Below are positions 16,270 through 24,697 of a stretch of DNA of 64,000 nt, one piece after another. The position numbers and the translations under genes were made by a program. The notes under the pieces are model-generated. The model searched no databases, was not told the origin of the DNA, and saw only the letters and a program-made list of their open reading frames with translations. The first letter of the stretch is position 1. Every line of letters starts with the position of its first letter. The stretch is from Variovorax sp. PMC12 (GTDB lineage: Bacteria > Pseudomonadota > Gammaproteobacteria > Burkholderiales > Burkholderiaceae_C), in contig NZ_CP027773.1 in assembly GCF_003019815.1 (NCBI RefSeq), forward strand, positions 817,001-881,000, given 5' to 3'.

Positions 16270-16674
16270 ATGGCCACCATCTACAAGGAATTCATCGTCG
16301 AGGCGGACGCTGCCCGTGTGTGGGACGCACTGCGCGACTTCAACGCGGTGCACGTGAGGCTCGCGCCGGGCTTTCTCACCGGCTGCACCATCGATGCGGA
16401 AGGCGCCCGCGTGCTGACTTTCGCCAACGGCCTCGTGGCGCGCGAGGTGCCGGTCGGCATCGACGACACGCACCGCCGCCTGGCCTACACCGTCGCTGGC
16501 GGCAAGGCCAGCCATCACCACGCATCGGCGCAGGTGTTCACGGAGGGTCCGGGGCGCTCCCGCTTCGTGTGGATCACCGACGTGCTGCCCGATGCCATGG
16601 CTGCCTACGTGGAGCCGATGATGGTGCAGGGCGCCGCCGCGATGAAGGCGGCGCTCGAAGGGCGCACCGCCTAG
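16270..16674 (+). CDS. SRPBCC-family protein (START-like/polyketide cyclase fold)
   Basis: A 134-residue protein with the ligand-binding START-like fold: KEFIVEADAARVWDALRDF at the N-terminus and the C-terminal long helix VEPMMVQGAAAMKAALEG. Such proteins bind small hydrophobic ligands or act as cyclases or oligomer partners; a related family member (CoxG) accompanies CO dehydrogenase-type enzymes, which is suggestive beside the hydroxylase here. No catalytic motif is clear. The stop TAG is shared with the opposite pobA stop through a CTAG palindrome at 16671-16674. Confidence 0.78.
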   Translation: MATIYKEFIVEADAARVWDALRDFNAVHVRLAPGFLTGCTIDAEGARVLTFANGLVAREVPVGIDDTHRRLAYTVAGGKASHHHASAQVFTEGPGRSRFVWITDVLPDAMAAYVEPMMVQGAAAMKAALEGRTA

Positions 16675-17852
16675 AACTCTTCCAGCGGCAGGCCGACGTA
16701 GTTCTCGGCCAGCGAGGTGGATGCTGCGTGCGAGTGCACCAGGTAGTCGAGTTCCGCTTCCTGGATCTTCTGGCCGAAGGCGCCGGTTTCCGGAAAGCGG
16801 TGCATCAGCGAGGTGAACCACCACGAGAAGCGCTCGGCCTTCCATACGCGGCGCAGGCACAGGTCGGAGTAGCGGTCGAGTGCAGAAGCCGACTTCTCGC
16901 GGTAGAAGATCTCCAATGCGCGCGACAGATAGCCCACGTCGGCCGTCGCGAGGTTCAGCCCCTTGGCGCCGGTCGGCGGCACGATGTGCGCCGCGTCGCC
17001 CGCCAGGAACAGCGAGCCGAAGCGCATCGGCTCGGCAACGAAGCTGCGCAGCGGCGCAATGCTCTTCTCGATGGACGGGCCGGTCACCAGCCGTTCGCGT
17101 GCCTCGGGGTCCAGGCGTGCGCGAAGCTCGTTCCAGAAGGCCTCGTCGCTCCAGTTTTCCACGCGCTCCTCGGTCGGCACCTGCACGTAGTAGCGGCTGC
17201 GCGTGGCGCTGCGCATGCTGCACAGCGCGAAGCCGCGCTCGGTGTTCGCGTAGATGAGCTCGTGCGACACCGGCGGCACGTCGGCCAGCACGCCGAGCCA
17301 GCCGAAGGGGTAGATCTTTTCGTAGGTCTGGATCGCGTCGGGCGGCACGCTCGCGCGGCTCACGCCGTGGTAGCCGTCGCAGCCGGCGATGAAGTCGCAT
17401 TCGATCTCGTGCGTCTGGCCGTCCTTCTCGTAGCGCACGCGCGGCTTGTTCGAGTCGAAGTCGTGCAGGCTGACGTTGGCCGCGCTGTAGATCGTCTTCA
17501 GGCCTTCGGCTTCACGCGCTTCCATCAGGTCGCGCGTCACTTCGGTCTGGCCGTACACCGTGACCTGCTTGCCGCCCGTGAAGCCGTGCATGTCGATACG
17601 ATGGCGCGCGCCCTTGAAGAGCAGCTCGATGCCCTCGTGCGGCAGGCCCTCGGCCTTGGCGCGAGCGTCGACGCCGGCGCGGGCCAGCAGGTCCATGGTG
17701 ACCTGCTCGAGCACGCCGGCGCGGATGCGCCCGAGCACGTAGTCGCCGCTCTGGCGTTCGACGATGACGTTGTCGATGCCTGCCTTGTGCAGAAGCTGAC
17801 CGAGCAGAAGGCCGGCGGGGCCGGCGCCGATGATCGCGACCTGGGTGCGCAT
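16671..17852 (-). CDS. pobA: 4-hydroxybenzoate 3-monooxygenase
   Basis: Flavoprotein that hydroxylates 4-hydroxybenzoate to protocatechuate with NAD(P)H and oxygen, feeding the ring-cleavage pathway. The 393 residues agree with the characterised Pseudomonas enzyme (394). Visible: dinucleotide motif GAGPAGLLLGQLL (residues 9-21), RIRAGVLEQ, the DG motif GCDGYHGVSR, and the second FAD motif LFLAGDAAHIVPPTGAKGLN. ATG at 17852 is the only start that keeps the FAD motif at the N-terminus. It is divergent from a PobR-type regulator, the usual control arrangement. Confidence 0.96.
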   Translation of the reverse strand: MRTQVAIIGAGPAGLLLGQLLHKAGIDNVIVERQSGDYVLGRIRAGVLEQVTMDLLARAGVDARAKAEGLPHEGIELLFKGARHRIDMHGFTGGKQVTVYGQTEVTRDLMEAREAEGLKTIYSAANVSLHDFDSNKPRVRYEKDGQTHEIECDFIAGCDGYHGVSRASVPPDAIQTYEKIYPFGWLGVLADVPPVSHELIYANTERGFALCSMRSATRSRYYVQVPTEERVENWSDEAFWNELRARLDPEARERLVTGPSIEKSIAPLRSFVAEPMRFGSLFLAGDAAHIVPPTGAKGLNLATADVGYLSRALEIFYREKSASALDRYSDLCLRRVWKAERFSWWFTSLMHRFPETGAFGQKIQEAELDYLVHSHAASTSLAENYVGLPLEEF

Positions 17853-17928
17853 GTTCGTGTCTCCGGGATGGTTTGTTGGAGCGTAGGGCGGGCCCGCCCG
17901 TCTGTGGCGCCGGCGCGAGATGCTCTGT

Positions 17929-17959
17929 GCGATCATGCGAACGCGTGCGCGATGATCGC
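17929..17959. promoter_or_regulatory. Inverted repeat in the pobA-pobR intergenic region
   Basis: GCGATCAT (17929-17936) and ATGATCGC (17952-17959) are perfect 8-bp arms with a 15-base spacer, in the 141-base gap between the divergent pobA and pobR genes. It is a likely site for PobR, placed to act on pobA and on pobR itself. It also covers an alternative ATG at 17952, which favours the later pobR start at 17994. Confidence 0.45.
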
Positions 17960-17993
17960 GCAACACTTCGACCCAACGACGACCCGACGACGA

Positions 17994-18764
17994 ATGACCA
18001 TCGCCAGAGCCGACTTCATCGAGGGCATTGCCAAGGGAATGGCGGTGCTCGAGAGCTTCGACACCGAGCGCCAGCGGCTCAACGCCACGCTGGCCGCGGA
18101 GCGCGCCGGCCTCACCCGCGCCGCGGCCCGCCGCCACCTGCTGACGCTGGCGCACCTGGGCTACCTGGAAACCGACGGCAGCTATTTCTGGATGGCGCCG
18201 AAGGTGCTGCGCTTCTCGGGCAGCTACCTCGCGTCGTCGCGCCTGCCACGTGCCCTGCAACCCACGCTGAACCGGCTGGCAGCACAGACGGGCGAGTCTT
18301 TCTCGGCGGTGGTGCTCGACGGCGAGGAGGTGGTCATCGTTGCGCGCAGCGGCAGCTACGGCACGCCGACGCGCGTGCTGGCCTACGGCCTGCACCTGGG
18401 CGCACGGCTGCCGGCCCATGCGACCTCGACCGGCCGCGTGCTGCTGGCCGCGATGGCGCCGACCGTGTTCACGCAATGGCTCAAGGGCCGCCACCTGGCG
18501 CGGCTCACGCCCCACACAGTGACCCAGGCGCGTGGCCTGCGCCAGCTGGTTGCCCGCGCCCGCAAGGACGACTATTGTTTTGCCAGCGAGGAACATGAAC
18601 TGGGCGTGCAGGCGCTGGCGGTGCCGTTGCGGGACATGCAGGGCCACACGGTGGCGGCGCTGAACATGGTGCTGTCGGGCACGCGCTACCAGGAAGAGGC
18701 CCTGCAGCGCGACATGCTCCCGCTATTGTTCGAAGCAGCGCGGGAAGTGCGTTCGCTGCTGTGA
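17994..18764 (+). CDS. pobR: IclR-family regulator of 4-hydroxybenzoate catabolism (PobR/PcaR-type)
   Basis: A 256-residue regulator. The N-terminus FIEGIAKGMAVLESFD and the winged helix with AAERAGLTRAAARRHLLTL and HLGYLETDGSYFWMAPKVL are typical of the PobR/PcaU/PcaR branch of IclR regulators. The C-terminal ligand domain contains ATSTGRVLLAAM and LGVQALAVPLRD. Divergence from pobA makes 4-hydroxybenzoate- or protocatechuate-responsive control of pobA the natural reading. The ATG at 17952 would add 14 residues. Confidence 0.85.
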   Translation: MTIARADFIEGIAKGMAVLESFDTERQRLNATLAAERAGLTRAAARRHLLTLAHLGYLETDGSYFWMAPKVLRFSGSYLASSRLPRALQPTLNRLAAQTGESFSAVVLDGEEVVIVARSGSYGTPTRVLAYGLHLGARLPAHATSTGRVLLAAMAPTVFTQWLKGRHLARLTPHTVTQARGLRQLVARARKDDYCFASEEHELGVQALAVPLRDMQGHTVAALNMVLSGTRYQEEALQRDMLPLLFEAAREVRSLL

Positions 18765-18828
18765 CGCTCCCCCCGTCTGAACTTTAGCGAAGGCCCGCGC
18801 CTCGAATCCCCGAAACGGACACACAACC

Positions 18829-19488
18829 ATGCGACTCCTCCTGCTCGAAGACGACGTGATGATCGGCGAAGCCGTGCTCGACCTGCTGCGTGCCGAGCAG
18901 TACGCGGTGGACTGGGTGAAAGACGGCGAGGCAGCGGAGTCGGCGCTGCGTACCCAGCAGTACGACCTGGTGATGCTCGACCTGGGCGTGCCGCGCCGCG
19001 ACGGGCTGGAAGTGCTGCGCAACCTGCGCGCGCGCAAGCAGCGCATGCCGGTGCTGATTGCCACCGCGCGCGACTCGGTGCAGCAGCGCATCGAAGGCCT
19101 CGACGCCGGCGCCGACGACTACGTGCTCAAGCCCTACGACCTCGAAGAGCTGCTGGCCCGCATCCGCGCCTTGCTGCGCCGAGCGGCGGGCCGTGCCGAA
19201 CCGGTGTACGAACACATGGGCGTGAGCATCAACCCGGCCACGCGCGAGGTCTCGGTGGCCGGCCAGCCGGTGGTGCTGTCGGCCCGCGAATGGGCCGTTC
19301 TGGAGCCGCTGCTCGCGCGGCCCGGCATGGTGCTGTCGCGTGCCCAGCTCGAGGAAAAGCTCTACAGCTGGAAAGACGAGATCAGCAGCAACGCCGTGGA
19401 GGTGTACGTGCACGGCCTGCGCAAGAAGCTGGGCGCCGAACTGATCCGCAACGTGCGCGGCGTAGGCTACATGGTGCCCAAGCTATGA
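18829..19488 (+). CDS. OmpR-family response regulator, PmrA/QseB-like
   Basis: A 219-residue two-domain regulator. The receiver domain has the acidic pocket (E7, D8, D9), phosphoacceptor Asp51 (LVMLDLG), Thr79-type switch (IATARD) and Lys in LKPYDLEELLARI. The winged-helix domain ends VEVYVHGLRKKLGAELIRNVRGVGYMV, close to PmrA and QseB. A histidine kinase gene follows, then a DegP-type protease preceded by a perfect PmrA-like box, so it probably controls the protease. Confidence 0.92.
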   Translation: MRLLLLEDDVMIGEAVLDLLRAEQYAVDWVKDGEAAESALRTQQYDLVMLDLGVPRRDGLEVLRNLRARKQRMPVLIATARDSVQQRIEGLDAGADDYVLKPYDLEELLARIRALLRRAAGRAEPVYEHMGVSINPATREVSVAGQPVVLSAREWAVLEPLLARPGMVLSRAQLEEKLYSWKDEISSNAVEVYVHGLRKKLGAELIRNVRGVGYMVPKL

Positions 19489-19590
19489 CTCGCCCCCAGG
19501 CTGCGCGCACTTCGTGTCGCTTCGCCAACCCCCTTCCGGGGGCGACGCCTGCGGCCCGGCAGAGCCGGTTCCGCGGCGCCTCGCGAAGGG
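19489..19590 (+). repeat. Possible interspersed GC-rich repeat between regulator and kinase genes
   Basis: The roughly 110 bases between the response regulator stop and the kinase start contain CCCCCTTCCGGGGG (a self-complementary hairpin, around 19535) flanked by phrases such as GCGCGCACTTCGTGTCGCT and CCGGCAGAGCCGGTTCCGCGG (a second hairpin). I recall very similar strings dispersed between genes in Variovorax genomes. No second copy was noticed in this window, so the repeat status rests on memory. Confidence 0.35.
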
Positions 19591-19597
19591 GCCGCGC

Positions 19598-20935
19598 ATG
19601 AGGGGAATCATCGGGTCGTTGACCGGCTCTCTTCGCGCGCGGCTGCTGTGGTTCCTGCTCGCGGCCATCGTGCTGGCGGCGGGCGCGCAGGCGCTGGTGG
19701 CCTACCGCACGGTGCTTGCCGAAGCCGACGACATCTTCGACTACCACATGCAGCAGATGGCGCTGTCGCTTCGCGCCGGCCTGCCGCCGAGCGCCACGGT
19801 CGGCGGTATCGGCACCGGCGAGCAGAACTTCGACTTCGTGGTTCAGGTGTGGACCGCCGACGGCGTGCGCATCTTCGAATCCGCCGAGGAGGCGGCGCTG
19901 CCGCAGCTCGCCGTGCTGGGCTTTGCCGACGTGCATGCGCGCGGCACCACGTACCGCGTGTTCTCGATGCAGACGCGCGGGCTGGTGATCCAGGTGGCGC
20001 AGGACATGGCGGCGCGGCGGCACATGGCCGGCTCGCTCGCGTTGCGGACCATCGCGCCGGTGGCGTTGATGGCGCCGCTGCTGATGCTGGTCGTGTGGTG
20101 GGTAGTGAGCCGCTCGCTCGCGCCGGTGGCGCGCGTGCGCAAGCAGGTGGCTTCTCGCCAGGCCGACGACCTGTCGCCGGTCAGCGAGGAAAACCTGCCG
20201 GAAGAAGTGCGCCCGCTGGTGCAGGAACTGAACCTGCTGTTCGACCGGGTGCGCCACGCTTTCGATGCGCAGAAGCACTTCGTCGCCGATGCCGCGCATG
20301 AGCTGCGCTCGCCGCTGGCCGCGTTGAAGCTGCAGGTGCAGGGGTTGCAGCGCGCGCCCGACGATGCTTCGCGCGACCTCGCCGTGAGCCGTCTGGTGGC
20401 GGGCATCGACCGCGCCACGCGACTCGTCGAGCAGATGCTCGCGCTGGCGCGCCACGAGGCCAGCATGGCTGCGGGCGCCACGCCGGAGCCGGTCGATCTT
20501 TCCGAGGTGGCGCGGCTCGCGGTGTCCGATGCGGTGGCCGCGGCGCAGGCGCGCGGCATCGACATCGGCATCACCCATGCCGATGCCGCTGTCGTCAACG
20601 GCCAGCCGGAGGCGCTGCGCATGCTGCTGCGCAACCTGCTGGAGAACGCGGTCAAGTACACGCCGGTCGAGGGCCGCGTCGACATTGCCATCGCAAAGCG
20701 AGACGACGCCGTCGAGCTCAGCGTCGACGACAGCGGCCCCGGGCTGCCCGAGACGGAGCGTGAGCGCGTGCTCGACCGGTTCTACCGCTCGGGCGAGAAA
20801 CAGGCGCCGGGCAGCGGCCTGGGACTGGCCATCGTCAAGTCGATCGCCGAGCTGCATGGCGCGACGGTGGCGCTCGACGCCTCGCCCAGCCTGGGCGGCC
20901 TGCGGGTGCTGGTGCGCTTTCCGGCCCACGCCTGA
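19598..20935 (+). CDS. Two-component sensor histidine kinase, PmrB/QseC-like
   Basis: Inner-membrane sensor of 445 residues that phosphorylates the regulator encoded just upstream. Transmembrane segment 1 is at about residues 14-34, a periplasmic sensor of about 120 residues follows, and transmembrane segment 2 is at about 150-170. The phosphoacceptor His is about residue 234 in AHELRSPLAALK. The ATP-binding domain has NLLENAVKYTP (N box), DSGPGLP (G1) and GSGLGLAIVKS (G2). ATG at 19598 is chosen because it starts just before the first membrane segment; the frame is open back to 19514 through a repeat-like sequence. Confidence 0.9.
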   Translation: MRGIIGSLTGSLRARLLWFLLAAIVLAAGAQALVAYRTVLAEADDIFDYHMQQMALSLRAGLPPSATVGGIGTGEQNFDFVVQVWTADGVRIFESAEEAALPQLAVLGFADVHARGTTYRVFSMQTRGLVIQVAQDMAARRHMAGSLALRTIAPVALMAPLLMLVVWWVVSRSLAPVARVRKQVASRQADDLSPVSEENLPEEVRPLVQELNLLFDRVRHAFDAQKHFVADAAHELRSPLAALKLQVQGLQRAPDDASRDLAVSRLVAGIDRATRLVEQMLALARHEASMAAGATPEPVDLSEVARLAVSDAVAAAQARGIDIGITHADAAVVNGQPEALRMLLRNLLENAVKYTPVEGRVDIAIAKRDDAVELSVDDSGPGLPETERERVLDRFYRSGEKQAPGSGLGLAIVKSIAELHGATVALDASPSLGGLRVLVRFPAHA

Positions 20936-20957
20936 GCCCTTTCGCCGGGGGGCGCCG

Positions 20958-20974
20958 TTTAAGCGGCGCTTAAG
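20958..20974 (+). promoter_or_regulatory. PmrA-type box upstream of the DegP-like protease gene
   Basis: TTTAAG-CGGCG-CTTAAG matches exactly the HTTAAD-N5-HTTAAD direct repeat known for PmrA and close to that of QseB. It lies 61 bases before the protease start, between the kinase and the protease, and is one of very few TTAAG strings in this GC-rich stretch. With a PmrA/QseB-like regulator encoded 1.5 kb upstream, it is a good candidate for its binding site. Confidence 0.6.
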
Positions 20975-21034
20975 TCAGGGCGGCGACATTCCTTTCATCG
21001 TGTTGCGTGCATACGCCTTGAAAGGAACCGACAA

Positions 21035-22522
21035 ATGAACTCCCGTCTGACTTCGCCCCGCGCCCTGGTGATTGCCTTGGCGACCGCGGGTGTGATCGGT
21101 GCCGTCGGTGCTGGTGCCTACACCAGCGCTCGCGCCGTGGGCGCCCCGGCCACCACCAACGCGGTCGTCACGGCGCCCGCGGCCATGGTCACGCTGCCCG
21201 ACTTCTCCACCATCACCTCGCGCGACGGCCCGGCCGTGGTCAACATCAGCGTGACCGGCACCATGAAGGCGTCGGACGACCAGGCCGCCGCCGAGATCCA
21301 GGGCATCGATCCCGATGACCCGATGTTCCAGTTCTTCCGCCGCTTCCAGGGCCAGATGGGCCCGCGCGGCCAGCAGCAGCAACGCGACGTGCCGGTGCGC
21401 GCGCAGGGCTCGGGCTTCATCGTCGATCCCAGCGGCATCATCATCACCAACGCGCACGTCGTGAAGGACGCGAAGGAAGTCACCGTCAAGCTGACCGACC
21501 GCCGCGAGTACCGCGCCAAGGTGCTGGGCGCCGACGCCAAGACCGACATCGCGGTGCTGAAGATCGACGCGAAGAACCTGCCGGTGCTCGCACTGGGCAA
21601 CACCAAGGACCTGAAGGTCGGTGAATGGGTGCTGGCCATCGGCTCGCCCTTCGGCTTCGAGAACACGGTGACGGCCGGCGTGGTGAGCGCCAAGGGCCGC
21701 TCGCTGCCCGACGACAGCTACGTGCCGTTCATCCAGACCGACGTGGCGGTGAACCCCGGCAATTCGGGCGGGCCGCTGCTCAACACGCGCGGCGAGGTGG
21801 TCGGCATCAACTCGCAGATCTACAGCCGCAGCGGCGGCTACCAGGGCCTGTCGTTCGCCATTCCGATCGACGTGGCGATCCAGGTGAAGGACCAGATCGT
21901 CGCGACCGGCAAGGCCACGCACGGCCGCCTCGGCGTGGCGGTGCAGGAAGTGAACCAGGCCTTTGCCGATTCCTTCAAGCTCGACAAGCCCGAAGGCGCG
22001 CTGGTCTCCAACATCGAGAAGGGCGGCCCCGGCGACAAGGCGGGCCTGAAGGCCGGCGACGTGATCCGCAAGGTCAACGGCCAGCCGATCATTTCCTCGG
22101 GTGACCTTCCCGCGGTGATCGGCCAGCAGGCCCCGGGCAAGCAGGTCACGCTCGAAGTGTGGCGCCAGGGCGAACGCCAGGAGCTGCAGGCCAAGCTCGG
22201 CGACGCGAGCGACAAGCCGGCGAAGGTCGCCAAGGCCGATGCCGACGTGGGGCAGGGCAAGCTGGGGCTGGCACTGCGTCCGCTGCAGCCGCAGGAAAAG
22301 CGCGAGGCCTCCGTCGACAACGGGCTGCTGATCGAAGACGCAGCCGGTCCCTCGGCCCTGGCGGGCGTGCAGGCAGGCGACGTGCTGCTGGCCATCAACG
22401 GCACGCCGGCGCAGAGCGTGGAGCAGGTGCGCGAGGTGGTGGCCAAGGCCAGCAACAAGTCGGTGGCGCTGCTGATCCAGCGCGGCGAAGACAAGATCTT
22501 CGTGCCCGTGCGAATCGGGTGA
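21035..22522 (+). CDS. Do-family periplasmic serine endopeptidase (DegP/MucD-like)
   Basis: Periplasmic protease and chaperone that degrades misfolded envelope proteins. It is 495 residues, with an N-terminal signal peptide or anchor (residues 9-34, ending SARA), a trypsin-like domain with triad His141 (ITNAHVV), Asp171 (KTDIAVL) and Ser244 (PGNSGGPLL), and two PDZ domains (about 285-375 and 400-490). A glutamine-rich loop (GQQQQR) precedes the catalytic core, as in loop LA of DegP. It is preceded by a PmrA-type box and a two-component system, suggesting stress induction. Its stop overlaps the next small gene. Confidence 0.93.
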   Translation: MNSRLTSPRALVIALATAGVIGAVGAGAYTSARAVGAPATTNAVVTAPAAMVTLPDFSTITSRDGPAVVNISVTGTMKASDDQAAAEIQGIDPDDPMFQFFRRFQGQMGPRGQQQQRDVPVRAQGSGFIVDPSGIIITNAHVVKDAKEVTVKLTDRREYRAKVLGADAKTDIAVLKIDAKNLPVLALGNTKDLKVGEWVLAIGSPFGFENTVTAGVVSAKGRSLPDDSYVPFIQTDVAVNPGNSGGPLLNTRGEVVGINSQIYSRSGGYQGLSFAIPIDVAIQVKDQIVATGKATHGRLGVAVQEVNQAFADSFKLDKPEGALVSNIEKGGPGDKAGLKAGDVIRKVNGQPIISSGDLPAVIGQQAPGKQVTLEVWRQGERQELQAKLGDASDKPAKVAKADADVGQGKLGLALRPLQPQEKREASVDNGLLIEDAAGPSALAGVQAGDVLLAINGTPAQSVEQVREVVAKASNKSVALLIQRGEDKIFVPVRIG

Positions 22523-22827
22523 GCCGCTCCGAAGGCGGCGGAGGGCTGTCGGCGCACATCCTGCCCACGTCGGCCACCATGATCGGCGTGTGCATGACGG
22601 TGATGTCGATCGGGCACCTCGGGCCGCGCGACGACATGCGGCTGCTCATCGACCGCCTGCTGGCCGTGGACGCGCTGGTCTTCCTGGCCAGCGCGTTGCT
22701 TTCTTTCATCTCGATGCGCTCGCACGGCTCCGGCGCCCGGCTGGAGAGCTGGGGCGAGGCGGTGTTCATTGCCGGCCTTGCGCTGCTGGCGCTCGGCGCG
22801 GTCACGCTGGCTTTCGCGCTGCGCTGA
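22519..22827 (+). CDS. Small membrane protein of unknown function, coupled to the protease gene
   Basis: A 102-residue protein starting at GTG, whose GTGA overlaps the stop of the DegP-like gene, so translation is coupled. Three hydrophobic segments are visible: about residues 14-30 (SATMIGVCMTVMSIG), 45-65 (LLAVDALVFLASALLSFIS) and 82-101 (EAVFIAGLALLALGAVTLAFAL). The string LPTSATMIGVCMTV recalls a widespread family of small uncharacterised membrane proteins. No function is known to me; the coupling suggests a link to the envelope protease. It converges on the sensor kinase gene 6 bases away. Confidence 0.78.
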   Translation: MSRSEGGGGLSAHILPTSATMIGVCMTVMSIGHLGPRDDMRLLIDRLLAVDALVFLASALLSFISMRSHGSGARLESWGEAVFIAGLALLALGAVTLAFALR

Positions 22828-22833
22828 GGCAGC

Positions 22834-24681
22834 TCAGGCCAGCGTGCAGGGCCAGTCCAGCAGCACGCGGGTGCCGCCGGTGCGCTCGTCCGCGGTTTCT
22901 ATTTGCAGCTTGGCGCCTATCGACTGGGCGCGCGCCCGCATGTTCGAGATGCCGTGCCCCGGCGGTCGGCCGTCGGCCGGCGCATTGGGCAGGCCCCGGC
23001 CGTTGTCGGTGAGCATGATGCGCACCAGCGGGGGTGACTCTTCCCCGTGCCAGCTCGCATGCATCACGATGCGCGTGGCCGACGCATGCTTCAGCACATT
23101 GGTGAAGGCTTCGAGCAGGATGCGCTGCAACTGCAGCGCGGCCTGGGCGGCGAATGGAGCCATGGGCGGAATCACGGCCACGTCCCATACCAGTTCGATG
23201 CCGGCCGCATCCAGGCGCGGCTGCAGCCTGTAGCGCAGCGTGGCGAGCACGGTGGGCAGGTCGTCGTGGGTGGGCTGCAGCGAGTCGACGGCCATGCGCA
23301 TCTCGTCGAGCGCGAGCTTCACATGCTCCTCGACCACCTTGCGATCAGGCGCGGGCTGCGTCACCACGTTGAGCAGGCCGACCAGCTGCGAGCCCACGCC
23401 GTCGTGGATCTCCCGCATGATGCGCTGGCGCTCCAGCAGCACGGCCTGCTCCTGCTGCTGCTGGCGCAGCGTGTCGAACGCACCGCGCAGCTGCGCCTCG
23501 CGTTCGTCGATGCGGGCCGCGAGGTTGGCGTTGAGCGCCCTGTAGTCGGCCACGGTGCGGCTGTAGCGCTCGACCACCAGGCCGGCCAGGATCATCACGA
23601 AGAAGAACATCGCGTGCGCGGTCAGCGTGTAGTCCGCGCCGCCGAACAACCCCATGCGCACCAGCAGCAGGTCGTGCGCGCCGGCCAGTATGGCGAGCGA
23701 GCCGGCCGCCATGAGCACCCTGGCAATGCTGCGGCGCTCCACCAGCGCGCCATGCACCACATAGGGCAGGCAGACGATGCTCGTCAGCTGCAGGATGACG
23801 AGGCCGCCGGTCCACAGCTTCGGCAGCGCGAAGGCGAAAGAGGCGCAGGCCAGCGCGACCGTGGTTGCCAGCGCGGCGTAGATCGCACGCACCAGCCACG
23901 GCGGATTGCGCTCCAGCACCAGCAGCACGAAGCGCGCGATGAGCCCGATGTGGCATGCATAGCAGACCGCGACCACCGCGCCCCACAGCGGCCAGGGCAC
24001 CGGCACTTCGGGCCATACACGGTCGAGGTTGCGCGCCACGCCCGAGAGCGCGGCCAGCGCGAAGCAGCCGTAGAGCGCGTCGCGCTGGCGCAGCCACAGC
24101 CCGCCGGCCATGCCGCCCATCAGCAGCAGGCTGACCGCATAGACGATGGCCGAGGTATTGCGCCAGTTCTGCTGTGCGCGGTAGATGGGCGTGAGCGCCG
24201 CCTCGGTGCCGTATTGCACGGTGGCCAGCCCCGCACCGCGCTGCCGCTGGATGGTGGTGCGCACCTCCAGCACCTGCGGCCGGCCTTCGCGGTGCAGCGC
24301 CGCCGCGACATGCACCAGGTGGTTGCCCTTGGAGGCCTCGTAGCCGGGATCGCCCAGCGTGCCGTAGCTGGCCACCAGCGCATCGTTGAAATACACGGCC
24401 ACCTGGTTGCCCACGCCCGTCATCAGCAGCGCCGAAGGAGCGCCCGCCGGCACGGCGGCGTCAGGAAGCTCCATCCGGTAGCTGGCCTTGCCGCCGCGGC
24501 CGGGAAACTCGTGGTCCCAGCGAAAAGGCAGCGGCACGCGGCGTACCTGCGGCGGCAGGCCGTCGGGCTCCAGCGTCGCTTCCGCGAAGCCGACCTCCAT
24601 CGGAGCGGCGGTGGCAGCGTGGGCCTGGAGCACTACCGCGAGCAGCGGCAGGCCGAGCACCGCCAGCAGCCAGCGGCGCAT
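22834..24681 (-). CDS. Sensor histidine kinase, NarX-type with 7TM-DISM-like sensor
   Basis: A 615-residue membrane kinase. A signal peptide (residues 1-25) leads into a periplasmic beta-rich domain of about 155 residues. About seven hydrophobic helices follow (residues 185-385), the layout of 7TM-DISM receptors, then a coiled coil with a Gln-rich turn (DTLRQQQQEQ). The HisKA_3 phosphoacceptor motif is RQRIMREIHDGVGSQLVG, and the ATPase motifs are EAFTNVLKHA and LTDNGRGLP. The partner is the NarL-type regulator encoded just upstream. ATG at 24681 is used; GTG at 24696, right after the regulator's stop, would add five residues. Confidence 0.88.
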   Translation of the reverse strand: MRRWLLAVLGLPLLAVVLQAHAATAAPMEVGFAEATLEPDGLPPQVRRVPLPFRWDHEFPGRGGKASYRMELPDAAVPAGAPSALLMTGVGNQVAVYFNDALVASYGTLGDPGYEASKGNHLVHVAAALHREGRPQVLEVRTTIQRQRGAGLATVQYGTEAALTPIYRAQQNWRNTSAIVYAVSLLLMGGMAGGLWLRQRDALYGCFALAALSGVARNLDRVWPEVPVPWPLWGAVVAVCYACHIGLIARFVLLVLERNPPWLVRAIYAALATTVALACASFAFALPKLWTGGLVILQLTSIVCLPYVVHGALVERRSIARVLMAAGSLAILAGAHDLLLVRMGLFGGADYTLTAHAMFFFVMILAGLVVERYSRTVADYRALNANLAARIDEREAQLRGAFDTLRQQQQEQAVLLERQRIMREIHDGVGSQLVGLLNVVTQPAPDRKVVEEHVKLALDEMRMAVDSLQPTHDDLPTVLATLRYRLQPRLDAAGIELVWDVAVIPPMAPFAAQAALQLQRILLEAFTNVLKHASATRIVMHASWHGEESPPLVRIMLTDNGRGLPNAPADGRPPGHGISNMRARAQSIGAKLQIETADERTGGTRVLLDWPCTLA

Positions 24682-24697
24682 CCTCCGGGCGATCACG

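Noticed and set aside
16320..18764. An 814-codon plus-strand frame that would fuse a new N-terminus to the PobR-type regulator
   Set aside because: It runs antisense through pobA; only the last 256 codons have regulator features, with an ATG at 17994.
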